A stretch of DNA of 64,000 nt from Neelides folsomi. Its lineage: Eukaryota; Arthropoda; Collembola; Neelipleona; Neelidae. The stretch lies in assembly GCA_034687125.1 (NCBI GenBank), contig JAQGBZ010000077.1, forward strand, positions 1-64,000, written 5' to 3'. Each line of letters opens with the position of its first letter. Position 1 is the first letter of the stretch. This document shows, piece after piece, positions 12,301 to 26,700 of the stretch. The notes beneath the pieces are model-generated. The model had not been told where the DNA came from. It searched no databases and was given only the letters and a program-made list of their open reading frames with translations. The translations under genes and the position numbers were made by a program.

Positions 12301-14186
12301 GTTAGAAAAGAGAATGAACGTAACTTCAAGTGGTTCGACAGTCAAAACAATTATTTCTAATTTGATTACTGGAACTGTTGTACCTGAACAATTCATTCAG
12401 GTAATGACATAAAATTTTATACGCTTACCATTTACTAATAAATTATGCTGATTGTCTGATATTATTGTAAAACTTTCAATTGCAGTCCAATTGGCCAGTT
12501 AATGAACATCATTTTCAAACCCATATGACCATAATTCCAATCACCGTTTTTGAATCCGAACCAAGTTCCATTGTTGCATTCACTTTGAGTTCAAATGAAT
12601 ATCAAAGCAAGTGGAAGGAGTTTGTTAAGTACAAATCAACGCTGTCTCTTCCTTCAATTAAATCTTTTGAAGATGATGAAATGTAAACCTTTATACAATA
12701 TACTAAAGAATTTAAAGTTTTCTATAAAAACTAATAAAAAATACTTATAACATTACGTAATAATATATACTTTTTCATTGCAGTATAAGTAAAAAGGCAA
12801 GAATTGACAGCGGTTCTGAGGAATATGGTTCAAGAAGCAGGGATTTATTGGAAGATAAACCTTCAACTGAAACCTTCAATGAAATGGATGAGAAAGAAAG
12901 GTTGGTATAAATATTTTACATATATTAAGCAATCAAATTCTCAATCACTTATTTCATTGGATTCTAATAATTTAGAAGTGGAAAGGACAACCAGCACATT
13001 GAAATTCAATTTGGAAATAATGGGGCCAAATTCTATTGTCGTGTTTACTTCGCTGATCAGTTTCGTCAAATAAGATCCATTTACATGCCACACGAAGAAG
13101 AATTTTACATCCGTTCAATTTCCCGTTGTATTTCATGGGCAGCTGCTGGGGGAAAATCTGGCTCTACATTTTGCAAAACTATGGGTCTGTGCTTATTTTA
13201 ATATCCTTACAATTATGTATTTAATATTTATTTGAAATACATTATATAATTACTTTACTAAAGTCGTTTTTTTATTTAGATGACAGATTTGTAATAAAGC
13301 AAATGTCTCGTGTTGAAATTCAATCTTTTCTCGAATTTGCTCCAAATTACTTTGAATACATTCGGTCCGCTTGGCAAGAAAAGAAGCCGACTCTTTTAAC
13401 TAAAATTGTTGGAGTTTACCGTCTCGGCTTTAAAAATCCCAATATTAACACAGCTTCCAAGATGGACATTTTAATTATGGAGAATTTATTTTATGAAAGA
13501 AACATTTCACGGAAGTTTGATTTGAAGGGGTCTGAAAGGAATCGTTTAGCAGATACAAATCGAAAAGAACAGGAACTCGTCCTTTTAGATGAAAATCTCA
13601 TTAATAGTAAAAAAAATTACACATTGATGAAATTAACTCTTATCGTTAGTTAATATTAATACTCTTACAGCTCAAGACATAACTTTGTTTAAATAATAAT
13701 TATGAAAATATTTTTATATTAAATTTTAATCTTCAGTGGCGTGCGAGAACCCAATTTATATTCGACCACATACAAAAACAACTTTGGCCATGGCATTGAG
13801 CAACGATTCGCGATTCTTGGCCTCTCAAATGATCATGGACTACTCGCTTCTCGTTGGGCTGGATGAAAAGAATAATGAGCTAGTAGTTGGAATTATTGGT
13901 AAATTGTCAAAAACACATTATCTAAATATTTAAATATCAAATCTTTTATTTTAGTTGATAAAATCTAATCATTTAATTCGTCCTTTTAGATTATATCCGA
14001 ACATACACTTGGGAGAAAAAAATCGAGTCCATTGTAAAGTCTTCTGGAGTTTTGGGCGGGCAAGGAAAAATGCCAACCGTTGTTTCACCTGAAGCTTACC
14101 AAACTCGATTTTGTGAAGCAATGGATCGTTATTTCCTCATCGTTCCAGATTGCTGGGTCGGTTTAGGTCTCGGTGTTGATTCTTAA
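6301..14186 (+). CDS. PIKFYVE: PIKfyve / Fab1, FYVE-finger phosphatidylinositol 3-phosphate 5-kinase
   Basis: Makes PI(3,5)P2 from PI3P on endosomes and controls endolysosome traffic and size (family knowledge). Exons: 6301-6412, 6492-6814, 6897-7000, 7107-7177, 7275-7866, 7985-10117, 10335-10578, 10702-10880, 11006-11196, 11398-11514, 11652-11782, 11867-12400, 12486-12682, 12784-12900, 12976-13184, 13280-13606, 13737-13898, 13990-14186; 5940 nt, 1979 aa, close to the 1.8-2.1 kaa of fly and human enzymes. Domains: FYVE finger about 150-218 (WMPDS and RRKHHCR, binds PI3P); DEP about 318-400; Cpn60/TCP1-like domain about 560-840, which binds the scaffold partner Vac14/ArPIKfyve; central Cys-rich region; C-terminal PIPK kinase about 1690-1979. 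The kinase has GGKSGS, the lysine in VIKQM, MENLF, DLKGS, LLDENL, MDYSLLVG and GGQGKMPTVVSPE, so it looks active. Intron 1 appears to use a GC donor at 6413. All domains are intact and the call is secure. Confidence 0.95.
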
Positions 14187-14424
14187 AATTTCCAACTATC
14201 AAAGTTTCATAAATTATAATTCACTATTTGTCTATTATAAGGTAGCTCACAATTTTTAATTAACTAATTTATTGATTTCATTCCATTCAAAACCCACTTG
14301 ATAAAATTAGTGCTTTAAGTTCATTTATTTATTTGAAAAAAGCTTTTTATAACCAGATAATGTAGTTTGTAATATTATTATTGAATTAAGTATAGTCATT
14401 AAATATATGGTCGATATTTTACAT

Positions 14425-14440
14425 AATAAAAATTAATAAA
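14425..14440 (+). other. Poly(A) signals of PIKfyve
   Basis: Two AATAAA hexamers (14425-14430 and 14435-14440) lie about 240 bp past the PIKfyve stop codon. They are the first closely spaced canonical signals on this strand and fit the end of the transcript. In DNA this AT-rich, chance occurrence cannot be excluded. Confidence 0.45.
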
Positions 14441-17400
14441 GAAATAATACGTATTTTTATCAAATTAACAATAATTACGCCACTGGGTTGGTAAAATATA
14501 TTATGAAAAAATCATTCAAATATAGTTGATTGCTGATGGGTAATATTAATTTTTGAATAAATAAATATCATAGCTTTCTTATAAAGTCATTCTTAATGAA
14601 AGACAATAAATAAATATATTTACTACGTGATTGTTATTTTTAGTGTCATATTGCCAATTATTATTCCATTGCTTTTCCTATGATTAAATTATAATATTGC
14701 AAAATTGACGAATTGCAATAATACATTATTTATTATTGCAAAAGGAATTTCATTTTGAATTTTAAATGGGTATCTATATATAAAATATCATAAATGTGTC
14801 ATTTTGTAAACAATTCTTTTTAAAAAAATTATGGAAAAGTAAACAATTTATGTGGCATTGAAATAAATTTTTAGTTGGTGGTTTTGGCGAGTTAACACTT
14901 CAATTTTTTAATTCTTTAACCAGTGATAGGTGGAATTTTCGAATAAATTACGATTATAAAACAAATTAATTACATATTCAGTTCTTAAATAAATTAATAC
15001 CAGAACAGTTTAAACAGTACTCCACATGGTAATCCATATTTAAAGATTACACTGCAAGTTTTGCTTTTTTTGCTTATGCACTTGAAAAATTGTGAATTTA
15101 TTCAAGAACTACTTGGACCTCCTTTGATAAACAACTCTCATTTATTTGAGTATCATAGTTTCAATTTTTCAATACGTAGTTAAACTCTTGAATCTCTCAT
15201 CATAATGTATTCAGTAAACAGACATACAAAGAGCTAATTATTGGCTTAAATGATACTAATTTTCTTACATAAAGACTCAAGAAGACTGAGTGCCCGAAAC
15301 ATTATACATACTATATACCTAAGTATTCAGGTAGGTATTCAGCAATGTACTTTGTCATTTAATCTTATTTTCTCTCTTCAAATGAAGTTAACATGAAAGC
15401 GAATTAAATGGAAGCATTTTGTAAAGACTCATAGGGGATAAATGGTTAGTGGAAATGAAAAGAAGGTAATTGGGTTCTTTGAAGACTTGAAGATAAGCTC
15501 ATCTTTTATGATTTGCAAATTGAATTGCTATGATTCATTCCCAACCTTGATTCTAACATGAAGAAGGTAAGTACCTATGAGCTGTAACGCTATAAGACAC
15601 CATTTGATTTGACTGTATTGGCATTGACTGAGAAATCGCAAGTAACTAATACAAATAAGAATACAGGTATTTTTTCATACTTATGTTCTATTCCTTATTC
15701 GATGTATTCAATACCCAATTACATATTATTATCTCCTATGTGTGTAACTTCACACAATTAGTCCGTATATTTCTCAATATAGGGTATAATACCTTCGTTC
15801 ACAAATATTTAAACTTGCTGCATTAGGTAAGTATTTACGCCTTCTTGAACATAGAAAAATACAATAGTGTACATAATCTACAGAATCTATTTGCACCTGC
15901 TACATAAGACATACGTATCTGTAATATAAATATCTCTGTACATGTTTCATATTAGTAATACATAAAATATATATGTATACAGTATACATAAACATAAATT
16001 TTATTAGCGTTCGTACAACACTTTGGTGACATGAAACCCATATGTTGTGGACCTTGTTTAGTGCATCCTCCGTCTGTCTTACAAACGCAATTTTCGTTGA
16101 TCAATTGATCGTCTAATTAGTGAATTCATGTTTGTTGAAAAGTGAGTAAATCGTAGTGCTTGAAGTAATTCACTCAACTTGACCACGCATGTAATGTTTT
16201 CCATAAATGATGATGATAAATAGCGTGCGCTTTATACCTCTTGTTTGTGGAGAGGATGAATAGAATGCAAAGGGTCGTCATTGTTTATTGAAGCTCCCTT
16301 GTTTTGATCCTTGGAGATGTGCGTCTCTTAGCCTTCCCACATCCTTGTCTCACCTTGGAAGGTCCTTACTGTACAATTTTTTGGCTCTTTTCGGGGGCCA
16401 CTGACCTCTTCCTGTAGGAAGAGATCGAGAGCTGATAGAAACCAGAATTGCCATCATACCTCGTTTACCTTCCACTCTTACGGCCATCCCTCGTGTGTCA
16501 CTCCTTGTATTTTACTATATTCATCCTTTAGCAAATGAAGGAGCATTCGGGATACATGTACACATAGATGTGTATGTAGCTATTAGCTATGTATGATACA
16601 ATATTCTCAAAATTAACCCAAAGCTGATGAAATTGACAAATAATGCTTGTTTCAATTTTTTAAAGTTTGTGGAAGGAGAGAATTGGTTTGAGTAAACGGG
16701 AAAATGAGATAATAAGAGCCGGAGTATTTTTAAGATCTTGAGGAAGACGGTAATGAAGTATTTATGTTTTGTGTATGTCTGTCTCCTCTCTCCTAATGTT
16801 TGTTTTCGGAGGGTCTCCCGAAGAAGGACTCTCAAAAGTGGGGAAAATATTTTCAAGATCAACTAACGGAACATGGATCTTGTTCCTTAAATAAGCAAAA
16901 GGGTCAACTGTTGTATTTGTATAATCCGTCTAGGACAAGCATAGTAAACTCCTAGGTTCTGAAGGGTTCCTTTACCTCTTCAAACCCCTTCGATGGTGAG
17001 TGAGACTCTTTCCACAAAATAAGTTTGTATGAATAATACCCAACATTGCGTCGTTGATTCTTTTCCTATTCAAAATGACCATGGGAAAGGTTGAAGGAAA
17101 GGTGAATGTTCGAGAAACAACCTTTAACTTATGGTTAGCTTACAAATATACAATTTACGTATATGGATAGGGCATGTAATAGGTGGTATATTTTTACCAA
17201 TATTAGCTATTTGAATAGCAAAATTAGTAAAACTTAATATCCTATACCTACCAATACAGTAATGCTCTAATGCTACTAATGCAAGAATTACTTATCTGTG
17301 TTGCATGCATAAAATGGTATTCTACCTATGCACATGTTCAACTCTGGTTTATTATTGCCTTCTATTCCTACTAATCTGTATTTATCTCCTTTGTTTAAAG

Positions 17401-18845
17401 TAAGTGGATTTATTCTTCTTTGTTTTGGGGTTTGAAGCTTTAGCTTTGAATTGAGGAATTCGAGGTTTTTACGTTTCTACATAGAAAGTAAGTAGAAAAG
17501 TTATAAGATGAAAGAAGAGAACATTCCTTTACATATTTCCTTATATTCGCTTGGCGGAGTTGAATTCTGGAGGGAAGAAAAGTCTTTCTTGACAGTTGGA
17601 GAAACTTTTATTAGAAGCTTTGGGTCATCCTCATCAAGATCCCTTGGTTGGTTGTCTTTCCCAACAGTTCAATGGACGCATTGTTAGATCAAGTTATTGC
17701 TTAATGAACTAGGAATTAAATTTAACTTTTTTTGATGATTGGTGTTTATCTCTCTGTAGATGAATGTAAAATGGTTTATTATTTAAATTGATGAGTTAAG
17801 CTTTGTTGAGATTTGTTGTATGTATAAGAATGGATAATTTCATAATGATGTTAGATTTTTATATCGGTAAATGTATGTAAATGATAAACTATCAATCCTT
17901 TTTAGCCATCATTTAACTTGAATAATCGATGAAGCAAATGATGAAAGACCAATACAACACATAAATCCAATAAGTTATTTATATGGACAATTTATTTGAA
18001 ATGAGAAATTCTTACAAAAATGACAAAAGGGGAGTTGAATGAAGCAGTTTATTCCAATCACTTTGGATCTTTATAGTAAATTCTCAAACCCTCAGGGATT
18101 CTTTTAGGACAAAAGGTAAAGTTCCTCAAATGAGATTCTCTCAATGAAGAATTTTTCTAATCCCTGAACAATTTCCAATAATGGAGAAACTCCGATAGAC
18201 TTTTGATCTTCAAAGAAAGGGGAATTTAGGAAGGGATAATTCCAATTCCAGCCAAATTGTCTTTCTTCCCCTGAAAGGAAATTAAAATAACGTCTACTAA
18301 CGATAAGTAAGTCCCCTTAGTATACCAATATTCTAATCTCCGATGACCCAACCTTTAAAGGAAAATTCCTTTAAAACTCATTGAAAGTTGAGTGAAAATC
18401 AGGAAATAAAATATACGTATCAATTCGTTAATACATTGACTATTTCCTTTTTACTCAATGTTCAAATATGGACCAATTTCCACTTGTGGCAATCATCTTT
18501 GTTCAGTTGGAGTCCTTTGTACATAATTATACCATGAATCAATATCTTTTGTTATTTAATATTTACATATATATAAAAGCAATTTAAAAGTATAGTTTTT
18601 GAAAGATATTGAATGAGAGATTTGAACAAGATAATCTCAAATTTCAAACAACTTCCAATTTCATTTTCAAGAGCTCTGTAAACACCAAATATTGAAGAAG
18701 TTGAGTTGAACCCCAATATTGTCCTCAAATATAGCAAGAATTGTGTAACACTATTTGTGATACTTTCATTTTAGTTTTAATATATTATAATATAATGTTT
18801 ATATTGAACTTGAACTTGGAATACATTATACACTATAAGTATATA

Positions 18846-18995
18846 ATGGCGAAATTCCTAAAGTGCGTGAATATTTTTTGGATTACGAAACCAATATTTC
18901 CGAGTCGTAAAAGAAAACCGTCAAGGCGGGACGATGAAACAGAACTTTTGTTTTCTCCAGAGAATCCTGAGTGCTCTAGTGTGGATTGGAATTGA
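18846..18995 (+). CDS. Possible small protein, 49 aa, unrecognised
   Basis: An ATG-initiated frame of 49 codons stands out because its composition is more gene-like than the AT-rich surroundings. It has a hydrophobic start containing a Cys and several aromatic residues, then a basic stretch (RKRKPSRR), an acidic DDET and a Pro/Glu/Ser-rich end finishing in DWN. The frame stays open upstream to about 18741, so it could also be the end of a longer reading frame or a terminal exon. I recognise no family and see no promoter; chance is a real possibility. Confidence 0.2.
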   Translation: MAKFLKCVNIFWITKPIFPSRKRKPSRRDDETELLFSPENPECSSVDWN

Positions 18996-20750
18996 GGAAG
19001 TTTCTTCACACGGTATTTTCTTCCTAAATCGATTATTTAACTAAATTGAATTTCCAATTTTACCTATGGGAACAGGAAAACGATCAAATGCTTATTTGCA
19101 GAATCCTTCATATTTTCATTTCATCCCTCATGCTTCATGAAAGAGGAAATATGGTATAAAGTGAATTGTCAAAAATATTTAAATTGTATGTTGCTAAGAC
19201 AATAAAATATAAGAACATTTCATCCACGTTGATTTTACATAAAAATACCAATCAACTCGTAATATTAACCTGTTAATATAAAATAAATAAATATCATAGA
19301 AAATAATCATATTAAAATTTATAAAATAAATTATAAACAAAATACAAAAAGAATGTTTTTAATAAAGTTAATGTTTTATCCGCACATTAATGATATAAGA
19401 AAAATAAAAACGTTTTAAGTTTTTAATAATTTAGTATGCGTTCAAATTAAGAATTTTATCAACTTGATAAATGACATACTGAAGATACATGTACTTATAA
19501 GCTCCGAATTTGTGAGGAAGAATTTTAAATTCTTGTTTAATTTGATTAAGCCCAATGTTATTTATAATAAAGAAGGAAGAGTAACGCAAGGGAGAATTTA
19601 AGGAGTTGAGAGGAGTTGCAAGTAGACGAATAAGGGGAAGGTTGAAGTTGGAGTGTGGCACTGGCGTAGATTCATTTTACCAGAACAGGAGTAGAAATTG
19701 CAAGGTAGGGTTCCTTTTCCTCCTCAGTGTCTCCTTGGATCTGCGACGGTGATGGTCCTTCTCTTTCTAACTCTTCAACTCCATTCATTCACTTCCACAT
19801 TTATTCAAACTCTGCAAATCATTCGACCTCACTTCCCTGTGTGTGAATCCCCATACAACGATTCCAAGAAAATTATTCTTCCTCCGTTTAAGAAAAATTT
19901 GAGACTTTAAACATCCCAAAACAAAACAAATTCTCATTCACGCTTATAAGCACATACCTCATTGTGTATGGTGTATGTGAGGGAATTGACCATTCAACTT
20001 TAATTTTGTGCAAAGATTTTAACACCTCGGTGGAAGTTTTGTTGTGAATATAAGAATTTTAGTTTTTTTCCCAATTACACTGGGCCTTGGAACATATATC
20101 GGAGAAGATTTCCTCTCCAGAGGTTGAGATTTGGAAGTTTCTGGTAAGTTTGTTAATACAAACATCGGAGTAATATGAAGCACAAGGGAGTGATCCAGAC
20201 TTCTCCCTAAATTAGATCTATCTAATAAACCTGCCTCTAAGAAACCTCATCTGGTCCATTTCCCCATATATTTCGCATTCATAGGCGAGAATTCTCGTTA
20301 ATCGAGACGAAGCCTAATTACGAACCTTGGTCTCCAGAAAGGCATAAACATTCTTCCGACTTTATTAAATTCAATTTTTGTCCAGGTGAATTCCGCTTAA
20401 GTTAAATTATTGGAATCATTAACTTAAATTAACTTCTTCCAAACACCGGTTACAAGACCTCTCCAGAATCCCCACTTTCCGAGTTGGAATGGGAGAGTTT
20501 AACTCCTTTAATTTACATTGAGCTTATTTGCATTTTCTTAAACTTTAATTTTCATTTCACTCCAATCTCATTCATTATTCATTTCATTAATCATATAATA
20601 TAAACATAGAATAATATTAATTATAATACTTTGAAAGAAATATTGTTTATTTATCAGTTATTCTCCATTATAATTGCAAATTTTTTGTTTAAAGCCTACC
20701 AATTGACATTTATAAGAGAATTCACTTGAGGAACAAGAAAATTCACCATA

Positions 20751-20768
20751 ATATATATATATATATAT
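20751..20768. repeat. (AT)n microsatellite
   Basis: A pure alternating AT run of nine units lies within a broader AT-rich stretch. It is a simple sequence repeat in the intergenic region, with no sign of function. Confidence 0.8.
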
Positions 20769-23700
20769 TTATGAAAAAAATCTATACAAATAAATGCGAA
20801 TTTGTATGATAATGTTTATCTAGCCAATAATCATTAATTTGTAATGTATAAATAAAACCTTAAATAAATTACTTAACCAAATAAACCCGTATAAAATAAC
20901 TCAAATGCCTTCCCTTATAGACTTCAAATGCTATTCTCTATATAAAAAGGAGTGGCATTTTAAGCCCGCGTTAAATATTAATGCTAAGAAAACTTGGCTT
21001 CCGAATGTGGGATCGTAAATGATTAAAGCGGAAATAAGAAAATGAGGATTTAAAAGGAGTAATTCAGAATAGTCGGATGATAATAAGAATTTGGCAAAGT
21101 GGACGAAGGAACGGTGAGACGTTGAGTTGCATATGTACGTGGAAAAACTGCGAAAGGCTTTGAAAGTTTGAATGTCCCTTGTAGTCGGAATCCGGATTGA
21201 ATAATAATAAGAGTAATGTAATGTTATAGTTAGACCGCCTCCGCAGAAATTCCATTTCACCTCATTGTGCTTTTCTGTCTCGAAATAAGAAGCGAGAACT
21301 CAGAATTTGAAGAGTTAAAGGACCGCCTTTGCCCATTTCGCATAGAGATTCAAGGTAGGGGGAATTCGTTTAAGGCCGTCTAAACTCGACCATTGGAGCC
21401 AGTTGGAGCTCAGGAACCTCTTTTACGCAATTTTATTTCACTTACGCTATAATACTATTCAATATTTACATAAAGCCCCAATTATCCCCCTCATGGCCCA
21501 GAATTTTAAACTCATGAAACCGCTCTGACTCCCAATGAATCCCAGGAGTAGACCGAGTAGAAATAAATAGGTGTATTTATCTTAGGTTTTATTTAATTTG
21601 AAGGGCGCTCAAATTAAATCCAAATCACTATCCAAAACCTCTACACCAAACAAATGGTCTCATTTTTTTTAAATTTGTAGTCATTGCATTCTATTTAGGT
21701 AAGAATTCTGACCCTCAACATTCATTAGTATAATTATGGGGGCTCTTAATGCTTTCTTTCACCTTTATGAATTTAATCAGTTTTGGGACTGTTTGACTTT
21801 CAAGAAATAAGCTTGGCGAATTCATTAAATTTGCGAGGGATCATTGGACGGCCTATTCGAAAGGGTTGAGAGGAAGTTGAAATAATTTAAAAAGCGGGTT
21901 TGAATATTTATGATGTTAGGTCTGTATGTGAGAGTCAGTTTACTTCTTACGAGAGTATTTATATTTATGGAGAGGTATTGTAGGGTGGAGAAAATAACCG
22001 GGAATTTCTACAGTCGACTGGGCCGAAGTTTTCCAGGAGATCTTAGATTTACTACCTCTCTTACAGAGACATAAAATAAACTTTATGTTTGGGAAATACC
22101 GAGCTCCACCGAAATCTACACTTGGGCACAAATCACTCCCAAGACACATACGCCTAAATATTTTCAATTTCTATTCACAATTGAGCATTTTAAAAACTCT
22201 CCCCTTGACCTTTCATACTTCCCATTTTAACTTAATTAGTTTGAGAAAATAGTTGAGATAAAAATGCTGAGGGAGCTTATCGTGGAACGAGATGAAGAAA
22301 TTTATATAGGTAATTAAGAACATATAGGCAAAACTGATAGGGGAATTTAAGCGCTTTAACATAACTTAGAAGAGGAAAATGAGAATATTCCCAGGGGAGA
22401 ATCTTTTACCTTCCTTTACTGGATCTTCCGGCTCATTCAAGTCGAATAAAATATGGAGAAGGATTTTAATTAGAGTTCGGGGAGAATCGGATTTATCAAT
22501 CAACATTTCCACCTTGGGTCCCAAACCATTCGTCATTCTTAGGAGTGAGAGAATAATTTGCCTAATGGACCTAGGCAAAGATTTAAGTGCCATTAAAAGA
22601 CATTATTTTTACTATATTCTCTTCCACTCAATTTGTAAAAGGCTATGGAGTTCTCTAATGTTTTACTCGTATAAACTTAAGGGAACAACCTCCGATTCCC
22701 TACGAGTACTCTAATAGCATTAAATTGAGTTTCACATACAACTCAAACGAAATAACTCCATGGAGTATATTAAAACTCTATCCAACCAATGTATTAATTC
22801 CATAAAAGCTCGGCTGTAAAAAAATATAAGGCTCTCGTATGAACCCCCATATAAGTACAATATCAATAACAGTTAACGCTTTCCCTCTATTTTTAACCGC
22901 CCATTCGTATCTTTTTTGACTTTCTTCATTAAAATCGTTTGAGAGTTTTAACTGTGTTGTTTGTAAGTACGGAAGACAGTCTCAATATTAGATGATTCTA
23001 GACATTAGGAATTGCATTTGGTTTGAGGTTCGGTCTTATAGACGTAAAGTTTATTTCATTTATTATGTAAGCCTTGGTTGGGAATTTTTATAAAGTCGAG
23101 TAAGTGCAACTCTCGAGTCAATAACAGTATTGTACAAGAATGTTGGTCTATACTCTATAGTGACGATTGACGGTGATGTCGTAGATCGTGGCTTGGTTTT
23201 ATACCTTAGGAATATTTGGGGCATTTGAGCAATGGAGTATTGAGACTGGTAGCGTGCAAAAAGGGAGAATGAATGGATTTTGGGGGGTAAATTTATTTTT
23301 CTCTCTTAAATGTTCGCGAATGTATAGATAATGTCTAAGGCGTGTTGGGCTGAAGCAGAAATGTATTACATTTGACTAACTCCTCCGTTCCTCTAATTCC
23401 ATTATTACTCTCACCGCCCCACCTCAAAACGCCAAAATGAATATCAACATAGCTAAGTCACTATGTATTAACTACTTATATTCGCCATACTCTGAGTCTG
23501 GGCCTTAATGAGTATATTATTGTGTACAGGTATACTTACATAAATGTCTCATATAAATGCAATATACGGTATGCATGCATCACCAATTTATATCTAATAT
23601 TTTGATAGCTTTTTCAACGACTTACCTTAACCAGTTCCAGGATACCTTACTTGCCGTTACGGCTCTTCTTCTTTTCTAAACTTTTCCTTCTGGGAGAAAT

Positions 23701-26700
23701 TTTAACGTAGGTATACAATTAGCCCTAATTGTGTAAAATTAGATCCGAGGAATTATTTATCTCGAATCTCATTTAATTATTTGAAAGCCCTCGAGAACTG
23801 GATGGGTATTAAATTATTAGAGGCCTCAAACTTTATTATTTTATTCTAGTCTTCTTAACAATTAATGAGACGGAGTTGAGCATCTCACTCGGAGCTTGGG
23901 CCATTTAATTATTCGAAGCAACCTAAGGATGTTTAGGGGAATGTTGACGTGGGTAGTCTTTATTTTAGCCCTTAATTTGATTTTGAATGAGGGTTTGGTA
24001 CTATAAGGAGTTCGATGGATGCGATTTTGAATTTCCGATGAGCCTTAGAATGCTCTTACTTAATTGGCATAATAGGAGTTCTGTAAAGACTTGGCAAATG
24101 GGGGCGAAAAGAGGGAAGGAATAATGGAATCGGATTGTATGTATTTGGCAAATTGACATATTCTGAGCCAGCGGGGAAGTGAGGGCCAAGAATGCGGGAG
24201 ATGTTCAATTAGAATATGAAGCAGATGAGAGTCGGGATTTCTGACGGTGAATATTCATCATTATCTGATTCTTGTTATTCCATTCTCTCCAATTTATTCC
24301 TTTATTTTCCATTCATTGTATTATTCCTTCAAATATTAATACCAACCTTTATTCTCAATTTCTGAAGTTTGATCTGTAAATAAGGAATTTTATTAAAATA
24401 GGATTGTATTAACCTATTAAGCCTAATAAAATTTATCACTTGGAATAAAAGATAATTAAGATAATAAAGGAAAAATTAAGAAGTTGTTTGGAATTCATTC
24501 GCCCTTTTCTCAATTCATCAAAGTGCAGTAAAGCACAATAGGATTGGGGGGCTTCCACTGGCAACATTAAGACTTAGGACAAAGTTTGAAGGCAATGAGG
24601 AAATGTGAGCGGAAGATAAGGCGGAGTTCTGTGGGATATAAAAGGAAGACGCTATCAATTATAATAATGTTTTGAAGGAGGAATGAGTTGGAGATATGAA
24701 ATAGCCATTACAACACTATTACCAGATTCCCGATTTCTGTTTCACCAGGAGCAGCCCACACCCTGCGGGAATCTTCTCCAGGACCATAATAATAATAATA
24801 GTAAATAGTAAATCTGCCGAGGCATTCATTTAATCGTAATCGGATCCGTAATAGTGAAATAGTGATTTGGAATCTCCGTGTGGGTGAATTTCTTTCCCCG
24901 GAATCAACTTTTTCTCCGCTATTTCTTTTCTCATTTTCCTCAATCTCTTTCTCATTCCATTCCTTTATGAAGATTCAGGGACACATACTGTGTGGGAGAT
25001 GGGAGAATCTTTTTTTTTTACAATTTCGTTTTTCCCCAGTGAATGTCGCAAGAAAGAGGATTTAATGTCGGCTTAAATTCTTTTCGCCTTTATTAAATAT
25101 TTAATTCGTCATTTTCTTTTATTAATCTCCATCGATTAATTCATTATACCTTGAGCGACAAAAGTTGGGGAAAAACTTTTGCAAAGTCCTCGTTTCCCAA
25201 AACTCATTTGTTACCAGAATTTTTGATGGATATTGAAATGGAAGTTTAGCCTCTTCTCTGTTTCACTAAACTTTAAAAACACATAAAATAGCTCATAGCC
25301 TCTGAGAGAATTTATTTTCAACATTTTTAATAATTAAAATTTTAATTTTTTAAACTAAGGGACCTTGAGTCATTGAAATGGGATAGACAATGATTAAAGT
25401 CCCATTATTTAATCAAAATTCTAAATTATTATTAATATTTAATGTACTTTAATCTAAAAGTTAACAACTGGTTTAGTCATTAAAAACTGAAGAATAAATG
25501 TCTGGATTTTTTTTTAAAAGTATGTGTAGAAGTACCATAGAAGATAAGCGGAAATTCCATTTGGGATATAAAACCATATTTTACATTTTAATAAGATCAA
25601 ATATGAATTTTTTCACAACATAAAGTTCTAGTATTATAAATGTGAAATACATTGTAAAACTTTTTTCTAATAAGATTATACATAAATAATGTAATTTATT
25701 GAAGATGAAGCACGAAAGCTAGTAGCTGAAAGGGAAGTTCTGTTAATTATCCAAATGAACTTGAGATCTTCAGACTTCTGCAAGGTGAAAAAATAGTTGA
25801 AAATATACTTTCGAATTTACGTAGTATATGTATAATAAAAAAAGGAAAACAACAAAACATACCTAATATTCTTATTAAAAAATTCAAATGTACTTTTACA
25901 TAGAGGTATGCAATAGTTAGAAGCATTTTAGAATTTGATAACCAACTTGTACTTGTACAAATGCACAAAAATATCTAAACATTTTGTCATTGCTATTATT
26001 TTTATATGCAAATAAATTACGCTTTTTTACAAATAACAAATATTTCAGTTTTGGCATGTAATACCTATATATCTAAATGTTGGTTTTCTTAGCTTTACTA
26101 GTAAAGCATGCACAAATAGTTTGTAAAAATTTTCGTCTTTCCAATACTGTATTCCTAAAGATTCACAATGTTCAACGTAGTCAATTTCACTTGCAAATAT
26201 GGGAGCATGATGAATTGTTTTAAGGAAGGATATATGAAGAACGCTATACATGTTTTTAACTTATTACCTACCAAACTACCATTGAGATGATGAGATTTTG
26301 AAAATTGATATTGCAATGCAAGTCACTTTATTTGTAGCATAGAGACTTTCCCACGTTTAACTTTGTATCTTCTCTATGCATCAATGCATTTATTTATATG
26401 TAATAATACTAACAGTTTTGATCGAGGGGATATTGGACCACAATTTCCCATTTCTAATAATGTGAGTGATCTATGACTCTCTTGGCTCCCATTCCACCTT
26501 CCAGTTTCCCATTGATCTTCCCAACTCCACCACCTTTTGTTCATAAATAATCATTTGGAACTTACATCGTTCCTATCATATTCACTGTGTTCAGTTTAAA
26601 GTACTAATAGTAAAATAGGTTACTTAATTAACAAATTGTTAATTTCCTAAAAGATAACTCACACTTATAAATAATTCGCTAAAAACAAGAGCAATGGGTT

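Noticed and set aside
20931-21260. Overlapping minus-strand frames of 109 and 63 codons
   Set aside because: Low-information, Ser/Tyr/Leu-rich translations with no motif, overlapping each other in different frames.
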